Notes: generated by a model not told the origin, from the letters alone. A stretch of DNA of 64,000 nt from Streptomyces lucensis JCM 4490 (GCF_014650035.1 NZ_BMUE01000006.1:248001-312000), one strand, 5' to 3'; positions 38,860 to 46,549 are shown, counted from the first letter of the stretch. Translations and numbers: made by a program.

Positions 38860-39876
38860 TCAGTTGACGGCCAGCACGGGCACGGGCGGGACCAGGTCCT
38901 CTTCCGTGAGCAGCTGGCGGCACCAGTCGGCGTTGTAGACGGTCTTGGCGTAGGCGTGACCCCGGTCCGGGGCGATGAAGGCCACCCTGGGGCGGCGCGT
39001 GCCGGGGCGGTTGCGGGCGAAGTAGCTGCGGATGGCGGCGTAGATGCTGCCGGTGGAACCGCCCGCGTAGAGGCCGTACCGCTCGACCAGGGCGCGGCAG
39101 CCCTCGACCGCGCGCGCCTCGGGGACGATCTCGACCTCGTCGATCACCGCCTGCTCGCACAGCGGGGGCACGATGCTGGAGCCGATGCCGGGGATGCGCC
39201 GCTTCTTCGGCGGACCGCCGAAGATCACCGATCCCTCGGTGTCGACGGCCACCACGACGCAGGCCGGGAAGGCCTCCTTGATCCGGCGGGAGACGCCGGC
39301 GATGGTGCCGCCCGTCCCCACCCCGACGAACAGGTGGTCTATGGGGCCGGCTTCCGCGATCAGCTCCGCCGCCGTGAAGCGGTAGTGCGCGTCACGGGCG
39401 TCCGGGTTGGCGTACTGGTTGGGCCAGTAGGCGTTGCCGAGTTCCACCAGCAGGTCCTGCACCCGGGCCAGCCGGGTGCGCAGGTATCCGCCCGCCGCGT
39501 CGTGCGTGGAGACCTTCTCCACACGCCGGCACAGCAGCCGCAGCTGGGCCTCGGTCGCCTCGCTGCAGTTCGGGTCGATCACCGGCACGAAGGGAATGCC
39601 CAGCATGCGGCAGTAGAAGGCCAGCGCCAGCGCGAAGTTGCCGGACGACGACTCGACCACCGTGGTGTCCCGGGTGATCTCGCCGCGGTGGATCGCCCGG
39701 TCCAGGATCCACAGCGCCGAACGGTCCTTGGAACTGCCCGTCGGATTGCAGAACTCCAGCTTGGCGAGGAGGTCGAGTTCGTCGTCCGCCAACGGCATCA
39801 GCGGGGTCCCCGCGAGACCGGAGCGGACCCGTCCTATCCGGTCGATCAGGGTTTGATCAGCACGCCTTTGAAGCAT
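38860..39876 (-). CDS. SbnA-like PLP enzyme (2,3-diaminopropionate biosynthesis)
   Basis: A 338-aa fold-type II PLP enzyme of the cysteine-synthase family. The Schiff-base Lys is in SSKDRSALW, the carboxylate loop is SSSGNFALALA, and the phosphate loop is GVGTGGTIAG. With SbnB next door the predicted reaction is O-phospho-L-serine plus L-glutamate giving N-(2-amino-2-carboxyethyl)-L-glutamate. It is the first gene of the 15-gene run. I prefer ATG at 39876; a TTG at 39903 is in frame. No Shine-Dalgarno is visible before either, so the message may be leaderless or nearly so. A heptamer pair lies 35 nt upstream. Confidence 0.88.
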   Translation of the reverse strand: MLQRRADQTLIDRIGRVRSGLAGTPLMPLADDELDLLAKLEFCNPTGSSKDRSALWILDRAIHRGEITRDTTVVESSSGNFALALAFYCRMLGIPFVPVIDPNCSEATEAQLRLLCRRVEKVSTHDAAGGYLRTRLARVQDLLVELGNAYWPNQYANPDARDAHYRFTAAELIAEAGPIDHLFVGVGTGGTIAGVSRRIKEAFPACVVVAVDTEGSVIFGGPPKKRRIPGIGSSIVPPLCEQAVIDEVEIVPEARAVEGCRALVERYGLYAGGSTGSIYAAIRSYFARNRPGTRRPRVAFIAPDRGHAYAKTVYNADWCRQLLTEEDLVPPVPVLAVN

Positions 39877-39910
39877 GCCGGGACTGTGGCACGCGGTTTC
39901 CAAGACCGGC

Positions 39911-39928
39911 TCAAGCGCGACTCAAGCG
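39911..39928 (-). promoter_or_regulatory. SARP-type direct repeats before the sbnA-like gene
   Basis: Coding strand CGCTTGA-GTCG-CGCTTGA (39928 to 39911): identical heptamers with a 4-bp spacer, period 11 bp. The heptamer and period match the pair at 26990-27007. The -10 is not obvious; CACAGT about 8 nt before the ATG is possible. Confidence 0.6.
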
Positions 39929-40047
39929 GCGCGCACGGTCGGCGTGGGCCGCTCGGGCGCCGTGCGGCGGGCTGTTCGACCGCGCACGGCGGACAGTCGG
40001 ACGGCCGGACAGCCGGACGGGGTGGCGGGCGCCCGTGGCACCGGGCC

Positions 40048-40132
40048 GCCGTCCGGTCGGACCGGGGTGTCGTCCGGTCGGTCCGATGTGCCGTCCGGTC
40101 GGTCCCAGGGTGCCGTCCGGTCAGTCCGGGGC
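40048..40132. repeat. Four tandem 21-22 bp repeats upstream of the biosynthetic run
   Basis: Units start at 40048, 40069, 40090 and 40112 and share a GCCGTCCGGTCGGTCC-like core; the last unit overlaps the end of the TrmB/LuxR-type gene. Just left (39989-40020) are four 8-bp units of the type GGACAGTC/GGACGGCC. Could be operator arrays or simple GC-rich expansion. Confidence 0.7.
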
Positions 40133-41119
40133 GTCGGGCAGGTAGTTGCGCCGTACGGCCTGCACGCCCGCCTGGAAGCGGCTGCGCGCGTCCAGCAGGC
40201 TCAGCAGGGACGCCATGGTGCGGCGCACCGTGCGGTCGGACACCCCGAGCTGATGCGCGATCGCTTCGTCGGTGAGCCCTTGCGCCATCAGCCGAAGCAC
40301 CTCAGCCTGGTGCGCGGTGAGTTTCCCGGGGCTGCGCTCCGGAGAGGCGCCCATGGGCCGTGCGGACTGCCACACCGTCTCGAACAGCGCGTGCAGCAGG
40401 GCGATCGTGCCCGGGTTGTCCACGACGACCGCGCCGGCCCCGGTGTTCTTGCTGTCGGCCGCGATGAGCGCCGTACGACGGTCGATGAGGATGAGGCGAT
40501 TGGGAAGGGTGGGGGTGGTGCGGACCTGGGCGCCGTGAGCGGAGAGCCATTCGGCATGGGCGACGGTCGGCGCGTCGCGGCGGATGCTGTCCAGATAGAC
40601 GGTACGCATCCGGACGCCGCGATCGAGCAGGCGGAGATTGAGCGGGCGCGAGGAGGCCATGTTCTCGGGGGTCTGCGGACCTCCGGGGGCGAACGTCAGG
40701 AATTCCTCCCGGACCTCCTTGGTGAGGATCTCCAGGTGCTCCCTGATCGCCTCCACACCCGACAGGAAGTGGAACCCGGAACCGGCACCGGGAGCGTACT
40801 GCTGCGCGAACTGGGCGATGGTCTCGGCGACCATCGCGCGACTCGCCTCCACGCGCTGGCGGTGGGCCGCCAACTCGGCCTGCTGCTGGGCGAGGAGGGC
40901 CTCCAGGCCGAGCAAAGGGTTCACCGCGCGTAGACCCGACTGGTTCTCCGACGACGGCCTGATCAGTGCCAGCCCGCTCAGCCGGTCCAGTGCCGCGCGC
41001 ACCTCGCCCGCCGGCAGACCGAGATCCTCCGCCCAGGCGGCCACGTCTCCCTCCGGCCGCGCCAGCATCGTCCGATACACGGCTTCCGAAGTCGGATCTA
41101 TCCCGAGTCCAGAAAGCAA
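40121..41119 (-). CDS. TrmB-like / LuxR-type HTH transcriptional regulator
   Basis: A 332-aa regulator. The N-terminal winged helix (EAVYRTMLARPEGDVAAWAEDLGLPAGEV) is TrmB-like, followed by a coiled segment and a central sensing-type domain, and the C-terminus is a LuxR HTH (LTAHQAEVLRLMAQGLTDEAIAHQLGVSDRTVRR). There is no receiver domain. TTG at 41119 was chosen because GGGGGGAG stands 6-7 nt upstream; a GTG at 41137 and a longer frame to 41242 are possible. It lies 245 nt upstream of the sbnA-like gene on the same strand and is a likely cluster regulator. Confidence 0.82.
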   Translation of the reverse strand: MLSGLGIDPTSEAVYRTMLARPEGDVAAWAEDLGLPAGEVRAALDRLSGLALIRPSSENQSGLRAVNPLLGLEALLAQQQAELAAHRQRVEASRAMVAETIAQFAQQYAPGAGSGFHFLSGVEAIREHLEILTKEVREEFLTFAPGGPQTPENMASSRPLNLRLLDRGVRMRTVYLDSIRRDAPTVAHAEWLSAHGAQVRTTPTLPNRLILIDRRTALIAADSKNTGAGAVVVDNPGTIALLHALFETVWQSARPMGASPERSPGKLTAHQAEVLRLMAQGLTDEAIAHQLGVSDRTVRRTMASLLSLLDARSRFQAGVQAVRRNYLPDAPD

Positions 41120-41272
41120 TGCGATCTCCCCCCAGACACCTCGTCGGTGCAGGCCCGCATGCGAAAAAAACGCTCCTGAGATTACACGAGTGAGCGGGCC
41201 GGAGCTGTGACGGAGATCGCCCCCCGTCTTCGCAGGCCACAACGGGCCTGCCCCGCACTGGAGTTGTCACCG
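41120..41272. promoter_or_regulatory. Divergent promoter region with inverted repeat
   Basis: 153 nt between the TrmB/LuxR-type gene and the small protein gene. GCAGGCC-ACAACG-GGCCTGC at 41232-41251 is a perfect 7-bp inverted repeat about 20 nt before the small gene. Confidence 0.45.
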
Positions 41273-41572
41273 ATGTACCTGGTCCACCTTCATCTGGGAC
41301 CGCATCCGGCCGGTCTGCGGCTGCCCGAGGACACCGCGTCCGTCGTCGCCGGCGCCGCCCCGGACGCGGCGTTCCTGCGGCACGCCACCGTGCACGCCGG
41401 GGACGAGCCCGCCCTGGGTCTCTTCCTGTCGGCCGAGGGGCCGGAGCAGGCCCAGACGACGGCCCGCCTGGTGTGGTGGCGGGCGGTCGCCGCCCGCCCC
41501 GAGCTGGGTGGCTGGCCGGTGCTCGGCACCCGCCTGGCCCTGACCCCGCCGGACCGGACACACAGCTGCTGA
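41273..41572 (+). CDS. Small protein of unknown function
   Basis: A 99-aa reading from ATG 41273, MYLVHLHLGPHPAGLRLPED..., with good Streptomyces codon bias, Ala/Leu-rich, two Trp in a LVWWRAV helix and a His-rich first strand. No signal peptide or motif. It faces the regulator and precedes the repeat-peptide operon by 169 nt. An upstream in-frame codon (41207) seems less likely. I do not recognise the family. Confidence 0.6.
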   Translation: MYLVHLHLGPHPAGLRLPEDTASVVAGAAPDAAFLRHATVHAGDEPALGLFLSAEGPEQAQTTARLVWWRAVAARPELGGWPVLGTRLALTPPDRTHSC

Positions 41573-41592
41573 CCTGCATCGCGACTCCGATG

Positions 41593-41615
41593 TGTCCGCC
41601 AGCGGACATGTCCGC
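41593..41615. promoter_or_regulatory. TGTCCGC palindrome upstream of the repeat-peptide operon
   Basis: TGTCCGC-CA-GCGGACA-TGTCCGC: a perfect 7-bp inverted repeat with a third half-site directly after it, 127-149 nt before the repeat-peptide start. Looks like a dimer or multimer operator. Confidence 0.5.
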
Positions 41616-41741
41616 TCTGCCCCCTGGGAAACCCCTTTTCTCCGTGCCCCGTCCCGGGTGGAATTCCCTGTGTCGGAGTGATCACGGACCGGATCGACGC
41701 CGACGGGTATCACGCGGAAGAGTCGAAGGGGAGACGGACAG

Positions 41742-41984
41742 ATGCGTCGAGTTGCTGGTTTCGGGGTGGCGGTCGCGGCGGTGCTGGCGATCGTGACGGG
41801 CGCGGCGCACCCGCAGGACCGGACGGCCGAGCAGGCGGGGGACGCGGGCTGGCAGAAGGCGACCCCCACGGTCGTCCTCGCCGACGCGGGCTGGCAGAAG
41901 GCGACCCCGACGGCGGCCCGCACCGACGCGGGCTGGCAGAAGGCGACCCCGACGGCGGCCCGCACCGACGCGGGCTGGCAGTAG
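41742..41984 (+). CDS. Secreted peptide built of 14-residue repeats
   Basis: An 80-aa protein from ATG 41742 with GGGGAG about 10 nt upstream. Residues 1-22 form a signal peptide (RR, then a VAVAAVLAIV core, TGAA exit). Residues 34-47, 48-61 and 62-75 are repeats of DAGWQKATPT plus four variable residues (VVLA, AART, AART), and the protein ends with a fourth, cut DAGWQ (76-80). At DNA level copies 2 and 3 are identical over 42 bp (41883-41924, 41925-41966). It stands 48 nt before a StrR-like activator and in line with a SARP gene, so a processed extracellular signal or multi-core precursor peptide is possible. No known family recognised. Confidence 0.7.
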   Translation: MRRVAGFGVAVAAVLAIVTGAAHPQDRTAEQAGDAGWQKATPTVVLADAGWQKATPTAARTDAGWQKATPTAARTDAGWQ

Positions 41985-42032
41985 GGGAGCGTGGGTGACA
42001 AGGGCGCCCGGGAGTCCCGTGTGGAGACTGTG

Positions 42033-43004
42033 ATGTCCGAGACCGCGATGTCGGTGCCGGCCTGCCGGAACGACGCCGACCACCTGCTCGCACTGCGCGA
42101 CGACCTGCTCCGCCTGCCGGTGGAGGAGATCCCCGTCGGGGCGCTGAGGGTGACCGGATCGCCCCGCAGCCGAGCGGAGGACCCGGACCACACCCGCACC
42201 CTCGCGGAGGCCGGCGACGCCCTGCCCCCGGTGATCGCGCACCGCCCGTCCATGACCGTCGTGGACGGAGTCCACCGCCTGCGGGCGGCACAGTCGCGGG
42301 GCGCGGCCACCATCGCCGTCCGCTTCTACGACGGCAGCATGGAGGACGCAAGGTTGTTGGCGGTCGCCCTCAACGTCACCCACGGCCTGCCGCTCACCCT
42401 GGCCGAACGCACCGCCGCCGCGGAACGCGTCCTCACCGCCCGGCCCACCTGGTCGGACCGGGCGGTGGCCTCCGTCGCCGGGCTGTCCCCCGGCAAGACG
42501 GCGCAGATCCGGCGCCGGGTCCTCGGCCCGGCGGTGCCCGGCACCATGCGCGTCGGCCGGGACGGTCGCGCCCGCCCCGTGGACGCCTCCCACGGCCGTG
42601 CCCTGGCCGCCGCCCTGCTCCGGGAGGATCCGACGGCCTCACTGCGCCGGATCGCCCGGGAAGCCGGTATCTCACCGGCCACCGTCGCCGACGTCCGCGA
42701 CCGGCTGGCCCGCGGCGACGACCCCGTGCGCCCCGGCGACGGCCCCCGGCGCAGAACCACGCCCAAGACGCCGGGACCCGCACCGGACGTGGGCGAGATC
42801 CACAGCCGGCTGCGCCGTGACCCGGCGCTCCGCCTCAGCGAGACCGGCCGCTCCTTCCTGCGGCTGCTGGACGCCGGCGCCACCCTCGCCCGGCACCGCG
42901 AGGGCATCGCCGCCAGCCTGCCTCCGCACTGCAAGGCCGCCGCGGCCCACCTGGCCGAGGCCTATGCACAGAGCTGGCAGAAGCTCGCCAACGAACTGCA
43001 GTAG
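42033..43004 (+). CDS. StrR-like pathway activator (ParB-type N-domain)
   Basis: A 323-aa regulator of the StrR/NovG kind. The N-terminal ParB-like part has RLPVEEIPVGALR, AGDALPPVIAHRPSMTVVDGVHRLRAA. A central HTH (NVTHGLPLTLAERTAAAERVL, then WSDRAVASVAGLSPGKTAQIRRR) and a second HTH-like AREAGISPATVADV follow. Such proteins directly activate antibiotic operons. ATG 42033 is preferred for GGAG 8 nt upstream; GTG at 41991 is also in frame. It lies 48 nt from the repeat peptide and 48 nt from the SARP gene, consistent with one operon. Confidence 0.85.
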   Translation: MSETAMSVPACRNDADHLLALRDDLLRLPVEEIPVGALRVTGSPRSRAEDPDHTRTLAEAGDALPPVIAHRPSMTVVDGVHRLRAAQSRGAATIAVRFYDGSMEDARLLAVALNVTHGLPLTLAERTAAAERVLTARPTWSDRAVASVAGLSPGKTAQIRRRVLGPAVPGTMRVGRDGRARPVDASHGRALAAALLREDPTASLRRIAREAGISPATVADVRDRLARGDDPVRPGDGPRRRTTPKTPGPAPDVGEIHSRLRRDPALRLSETGRSFLRLLDAGATLARHREGIAASLPPHCKAAAAHLAEAYAQSWQKLANELQ

Positions 43005-43052
43005 ACCGGATCACCGGGCCGTACCCAGGCCCGCCGGAAACGGGGAGAACCC

Positions 43053-44921
43053 ATGCGAGTCAATCTTCTCGGACCGCTGGAGATCTATGCCGGCGAACCC
43101 GGCGTCAACGCGGTCCCCGCGGCCCAGAAGGTCCGCCAGACCCTGGCGGTGCTCATCCTGAACGCCAACCGGGTGGTGCGCTTCGAGCAGCTCATGGAGG
43201 AGCTGTGGGAGGACAACCCGCCCGCCCGGGCCCACACCGCCCTGCAGACGTACGTCTACCAGATCAGGAAGCGCTTCGACCTCGGCAACCCCAGGAGCGA
43301 CGGCCACGACCGGGACACCGGCCGGCCGGTCCTCGGCACCGTGGACGGCGGCTACCAGCTCACGCTGCCCGAGGACCACGTCGACGCCTTCCGCTTCGAG
43401 CCGCTGATCGCTCGCGCCCGCAAGGACTTCCGGGCCGGCGACCACCCCACCGCCCGTGACCGCGTCGCCGCCGCCCTCGCGCTCTGGCGCGACACGGCCC
43501 TGGTCGACGTCCGCAAGGGACCCCTGCTGGAGGCGGAGGCACTGCGCCTGAACGAACTGCACACCAGCGCCAACCAACTGCGCATCGAGGCCGACCTCCA
43601 CCTCGGCCGCCATCACGAACTGCTGAGTGAACTGACCTCCCTGGCCGCCCTCGAACCGACCAACGAGAGCCATCAGCGGAACCTGATGACGGCGCTGTAC
43701 CGCACCGACCGCCGGGCCGACGCCCTCCGCGTCTACCAGCGGGCCCGCACCCTCATCGCCGACGAGTTCGGACTCGACCCGTCACCCGAGCTCCAGGCCC
43801 TGCACACCGCCATCCTGCAGTCCGACGACAATCTGCTGCGCACCACGGGGCCGTCCGCACCGGCACCGGCGTCCGCCCCGCGCGTCCCCTGTCATCTGCC
43901 GGCCCCGCACGAGCGGTTGACCGGCCGCGGCGGCCAGCTGGCCCGGGCCACCTCCGCGCTGCGGTCCGGGGTGGTCCCCGGACCGGCTCTCGTCGTCGTG
44001 GGCGGCGCCCCCGGCACCGGCAAGACCGCTCTGTGCCTGCACGCCGCCCGCCAGGTGAGCGACCACTACCCCGACGGCCAGCTCTACGGCCGCCTCCTCG
44101 ACGACTCCGGCCGGCCCGTCGCCCACGCCGACATCCTCCGCTCCTTCCTGCGGGGACTCGGCGCCACGGAGGACCTGCTGCGCCTCGGCGCGACCGACCT
44201 GAGCCTGATGTTCCGCAGCTGGACCGCCGACCGGCGGGTCCTCGTGGTGCTGGACGACGTGACCGGACCCGACGACCTCGGCCTGCTGCTCCCCTCGGGC
44301 CGCCGTTGCGGCGCGGTGATCAGCAGCAGGCGGCGGCTGTTCGTCCCCTCCTGCACGGAGCACATCGAACTCACCCGGCTCCCGCTCGACGACTGTCTGC
44401 ACCTGCTGGTCTCCTCCGTGCCGGAACACCGCATCACCATGGATCCGCACGGCTCCCGGGAGCTGGCCGAGCTGTGTCACGGCCTGCCCGGCGCGCTGTC
44501 CGCCGTCGCCGCCCGGCTCCGGCTGCGGCCGCACTGGACCGCCCGCCAGGCCCTCACCTGGGCCACGGCCGCCGCCCGGTCGGGCGAGGACCCGCTCGGG
44601 CTGCGGACCGCCCTGGAGCGGACGCTCGTCACCCTTCCCGGCAACCTGCGCGGGGCCGTGCCCCTGCTGCTCTCCTGCGACGGCGCCGACCGGCCCACCC
44701 CGGCCGCGGCGGCCGCACTCCTCGGCACTGACGAGCAGCGGGCCGCGAACCTGCTCGAAGACCTCGTCGACGCCTACCTGCTCAGCGCCCCGGCCTCCGG
44801 GCCGGCCGGAGACCACCCCTGCACCGGAGACCACCCCTACCTCTGGGAACCGCCGCTCCAGGCGCTCCGAGCCGCCACCGGCGAACCGGTCCACCGCGCG
44901 GAGCACTCCGTGGCAGCCTGA
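43053..44921 (+). CDS. SARP/AfsR-family regulator with NTPase domain
   Basis: A 622-aa Streptomyces antibiotic regulatory protein. Residues 1-95 are the OmpR-like winged helix (MRVNLLGPLEIYAGEPG, VRQTLAVLILNANRVV, ALQTYVYQIRKRF), and 100-250 the bacterial transcriptional activation domain (DRRADALRVYQRARTLIADEFGLDPSPEL). A NB-ARC-like NTPase then has Walker A GGAPGTGKT and RVLVVLDDV. No TPR tail follows, so it is shorter than AfsR. ATG 43053 has GGGGAGAA before it. SARPs bind heptamer direct repeats of 11-bp period, and such repeats lie before two genes of the biosynthetic run. Confidence 0.93.
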   Translation: MRVNLLGPLEIYAGEPGVNAVPAAQKVRQTLAVLILNANRVVRFEQLMEELWEDNPPARAHTALQTYVYQIRKRFDLGNPRSDGHDRDTGRPVLGTVDGGYQLTLPEDHVDAFRFEPLIARARKDFRAGDHPTARDRVAAALALWRDTALVDVRKGPLLEAEALRLNELHTSANQLRIEADLHLGRHHELLSELTSLAALEPTNESHQRNLMTALYRTDRRADALRVYQRARTLIADEFGLDPSPELQALHTAILQSDDNLLRTTGPSAPAPASAPRVPCHLPAPHERLTGRGGQLARATSALRSGVVPGPALVVVGGAPGTGKTALCLHAARQVSDHYPDGQLYGRLLDDSGRPVAHADILRSFLRGLGATEDLLRLGATDLSLMFRSWTADRRVLVVLDDVTGPDDLGLLLPSGRRCGAVISSRRRLFVPSCTEHIELTRLPLDDCLHLLVSSVPEHRITMDPHGSRELAELCHGLPGALSAVAARLRLRPHWTARQALTWATAAARSGEDPLGLRTALERTLVTLPGNLRGAVPLLLSCDGADRPTPAAAAALLGTDEQRAANLLEDLVDAYLLSAPASGPAGDHPCTGDHPYLWEPPLQALRAATGEPVHRAEHSVAA

Positions 44922-44952
44922 CCCGCCCGGCCACGGGACGGGCGGGCGGCCG

Positions 44953-44966
44953 GTTTCACGTGAAAC
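44953..44966. other. parS centromere-like site
   Basis: GTTTCACGTGAAAC, a perfect 14-bp palindrome. With flanks it reads GGTTTCACGTGAAACA, one base from the Streptomyces parS consensus TGTTTCACGTGAAACA bound by ParB. parS sites cluster around oriC, which fits the gyrase-proximal position. Confidence 0.88.
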
Positions 44967-45012
44967 AGGCCGTGGGGCGGACGCGTTGTTCTCGTCCGCC
45001 CCACGGCCTGTT
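44964..45012. terminator. Long hairpin between convergent genes
   Basis: Perfect 18-bp inverted repeat (arms 44964-44981 and 44995-45012; AACAGGCC at the outer end) with a 13-nt loop, between the SARP (+) and DUF5324 (-) genes. It overlaps the last three bases of parS. No T-run, so a factor-assisted terminator is likely. Confidence 0.65.
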
Positions 45013-45037
45013 CACGCTCCGACGTGACCGATCCGGC

Positions 45038-45739
45038 TCACTCCTGCTCGTCGCGGTCCGCCGCCTCGTCCTCCGCCTGTTTCGCCTGCACCTCGGGGTC
45101 GAGCACCGAGCCGCCGCTGCCGTCCACGGAACTCAGCCGGCCCGCCTCCGGGACCTCCGTGGCGGCGGGAGGCTCGACCAGCCAGTCGGGGTTGGCCTGC
45201 TTGTCCCACCACTTCCAGGCCGCGAAGGCGCCACCGGCCACGGCGGTGAGCACTGCCAGCACCTTCAGGGTCCGGCCGGCCCTGGACCGCCGCGCGTTCT
45301 TCCTGGCCATCTTCTGGATCTGCTGCGCGGAGACCTGACCGCGCAGCGCGACCAGGGCGGCGGCGCCCCGTGCGGCGGCCTCGTCGCGCACCGGGGCGGC
45401 CGCGGCCAGGGCCTGCTCGATCTTCGGGCGCGAGTACTCGGCGGCCTGCCGGGCGGCCTTACGGGTGCGGACGGCGGCTTCGTGCGCGGCCAGGTCCACC
45501 TTCGGCGGCACGTGCGCGCGCGCCTGCTCCAGACGCGGGGCGAGCAGGGCGTCGTACTGGTCGCGGGCCTGTTCGGCGGCCTGCGACACCACGGGTGCCA
45601 GCCGTACGCGCGCTTCCTGTGCGTAGTACGCGGCACGCTCCTTGGCTGTGTCGGCGTAAGGCGCCACCACTTCCGCGGCGTGCAGCACGCTGTCCTTCGC
45701 CGAACCGGTCGCGGCGCGCACGCTGTCGATGCGGGTCAC
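45038..45739 (-). CDS. DUF5324 family protein
   Basis: A 233-aa protein from GTG 45739 (GAGGAGGAACC upstream). The N-terminal two thirds are amphipathic Ala/Glu/Arg helix of apolipoprotein-like type (YADTAKERAAYYAQEARVRLAP); one membrane helix (TLKVLAVLTAVAGGAFAAWKWW) is followed by an acidic tail. This is the DUF5324 family that stands beside ppiA in Streptomyces. A membrane-bound coiled protein; function unknown. It marks the right edge where conserved core order resumes. Confidence 0.85.
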   Translation of the reverse strand: MTRIDSVRAATGSAKDSVLHAAEVVAPYADTAKERAAYYAQEARVRLAPVVSQAAEQARDQYDALLAPRLEQARAHVPPKVDLAAHEAAVRTRKAARQAAEYSRPKIEQALAAAAPVRDEAAARGAAALVALRGQVSAQQIQKMARKNARRSRAGRTLKVLAVLTAVAGGAFAAWKWWDKQANPDWLVEPPAATEVPEAGRLSSVDGSGGSVLDPEVQAKQAEDEAADRDEQE

Positions 45740-46018
45740 GGGTTCCTCCTCCTCGGTGGCGTACGGTATTTCGACTTTCCACCCTTTTACGGATCATGCC
45801 TGCCAATGCTCCGTGCGGCATGTGAGGGCGGGCATATGGGTGCCGATCCACGCTTCGGCCCGATTCCGGGCGAACCAAGATGAAGCAGCCTCCTGTCGAC
45901 CCTGCCACGAATCACCGTCGCGCGCCCCCCTCACCCCACAACTGACCGCTGCCGGGCGACGTACGCCCCGGACCATGCGAGGATCGGGGAGTCACAGGAA
46001 GACAACGGAAGGCAGATC

Positions 46019-46549
46019 GTGGCTGAGCAGCTTTACGCCACCCTGAAGACCAACCACGGCGACATCGAGGTCCGGCTGTTCCCGAACCACGCGCCCGTCA
46101 CGGTCAAGAACTTTGTCGAGCTGGCCCAGGGCGAGCGCGAGTGGACGCACCCGGGCACGGGTGAGAAGAGCACGAACCGGCTCTACGACGGCACGATCTT
46201 CCACCGTGTCATCAGCGGCTTCATGATCCAGGGCGGCGACCCGCTGGGCAGCGGCATCGGCGGCCCGGGCTACAAGTTCGAGGACGAGTTCCACCCGGAC
46301 CTGTCCTTCAACAAGCCCTACCTCCTGGCCATGGCCAACGCCGGCCCGGGCACCAACGGCTCGCAGTTCTTCATCACCGTCGCCCCGACCACGTGGCTGA
46401 CCCGCAAGCACACCATCTTCGGCGAGGTCACCGACGAGGCCAGCCAGAAGGTCGTCGACGCCATCGCCGGCGTCCCCACCGGCCGCAACGACCGTCCTGC
46501 CAAGGACGTCGTGATCGAGTCGGTCGTCATCGAGAAGCGCGAAGGCTGA
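46019..46549 (+). CDS. ppiA: Peptidyl-prolyl cis-trans isomerase (cyclophilin)
   Basis: A 176-aa cytosolic cyclophilin that accelerates prolyl bond rotation. The catalytic segment [15 protein letters not shown] holds the active-site Arg and Phe, and [14 protein letters not shown] is the second hallmark, with H in [11 protein letters not shown] at 46019 has GGAAGG about 7 nt upstream. No signal peptide. Its own strong terminator follows. Confidence 0.95.
   Translation: MAEQLYATLKTNHGDIEVRLFPNHAPVTVKNFVELAQGEREWTHPGTGEKSTNRLYDGTIFHRVISGFMIQGGDPLGSGIGGPGYKFEDEFHPDLSFNKPYLLAMANAGPGTNGSQFFITVAPTTWLTRKHTIFGEVTDEASQKVVDAIAGVPTGRNDRPAKDVVIESVVIEKREG

Noticed and set aside
41742..41984. Calling the repeat peptide a RiPP precursor
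   Set aside because: No cyclase, radical SAM, YcaO or protease gene of RiPP type lies nearby; the two ATP-grasp proteins look like amino-acid ligases in the other operon, so only a possible signal peptide is proposed.
17736..45037. Integrative element boundaries (attL/attR) around the cluster
   Set aside because: No repeat of the tRNA-Ala 3' end was seen near 40-45 kb, and there is no integrase or excisionase in the window.
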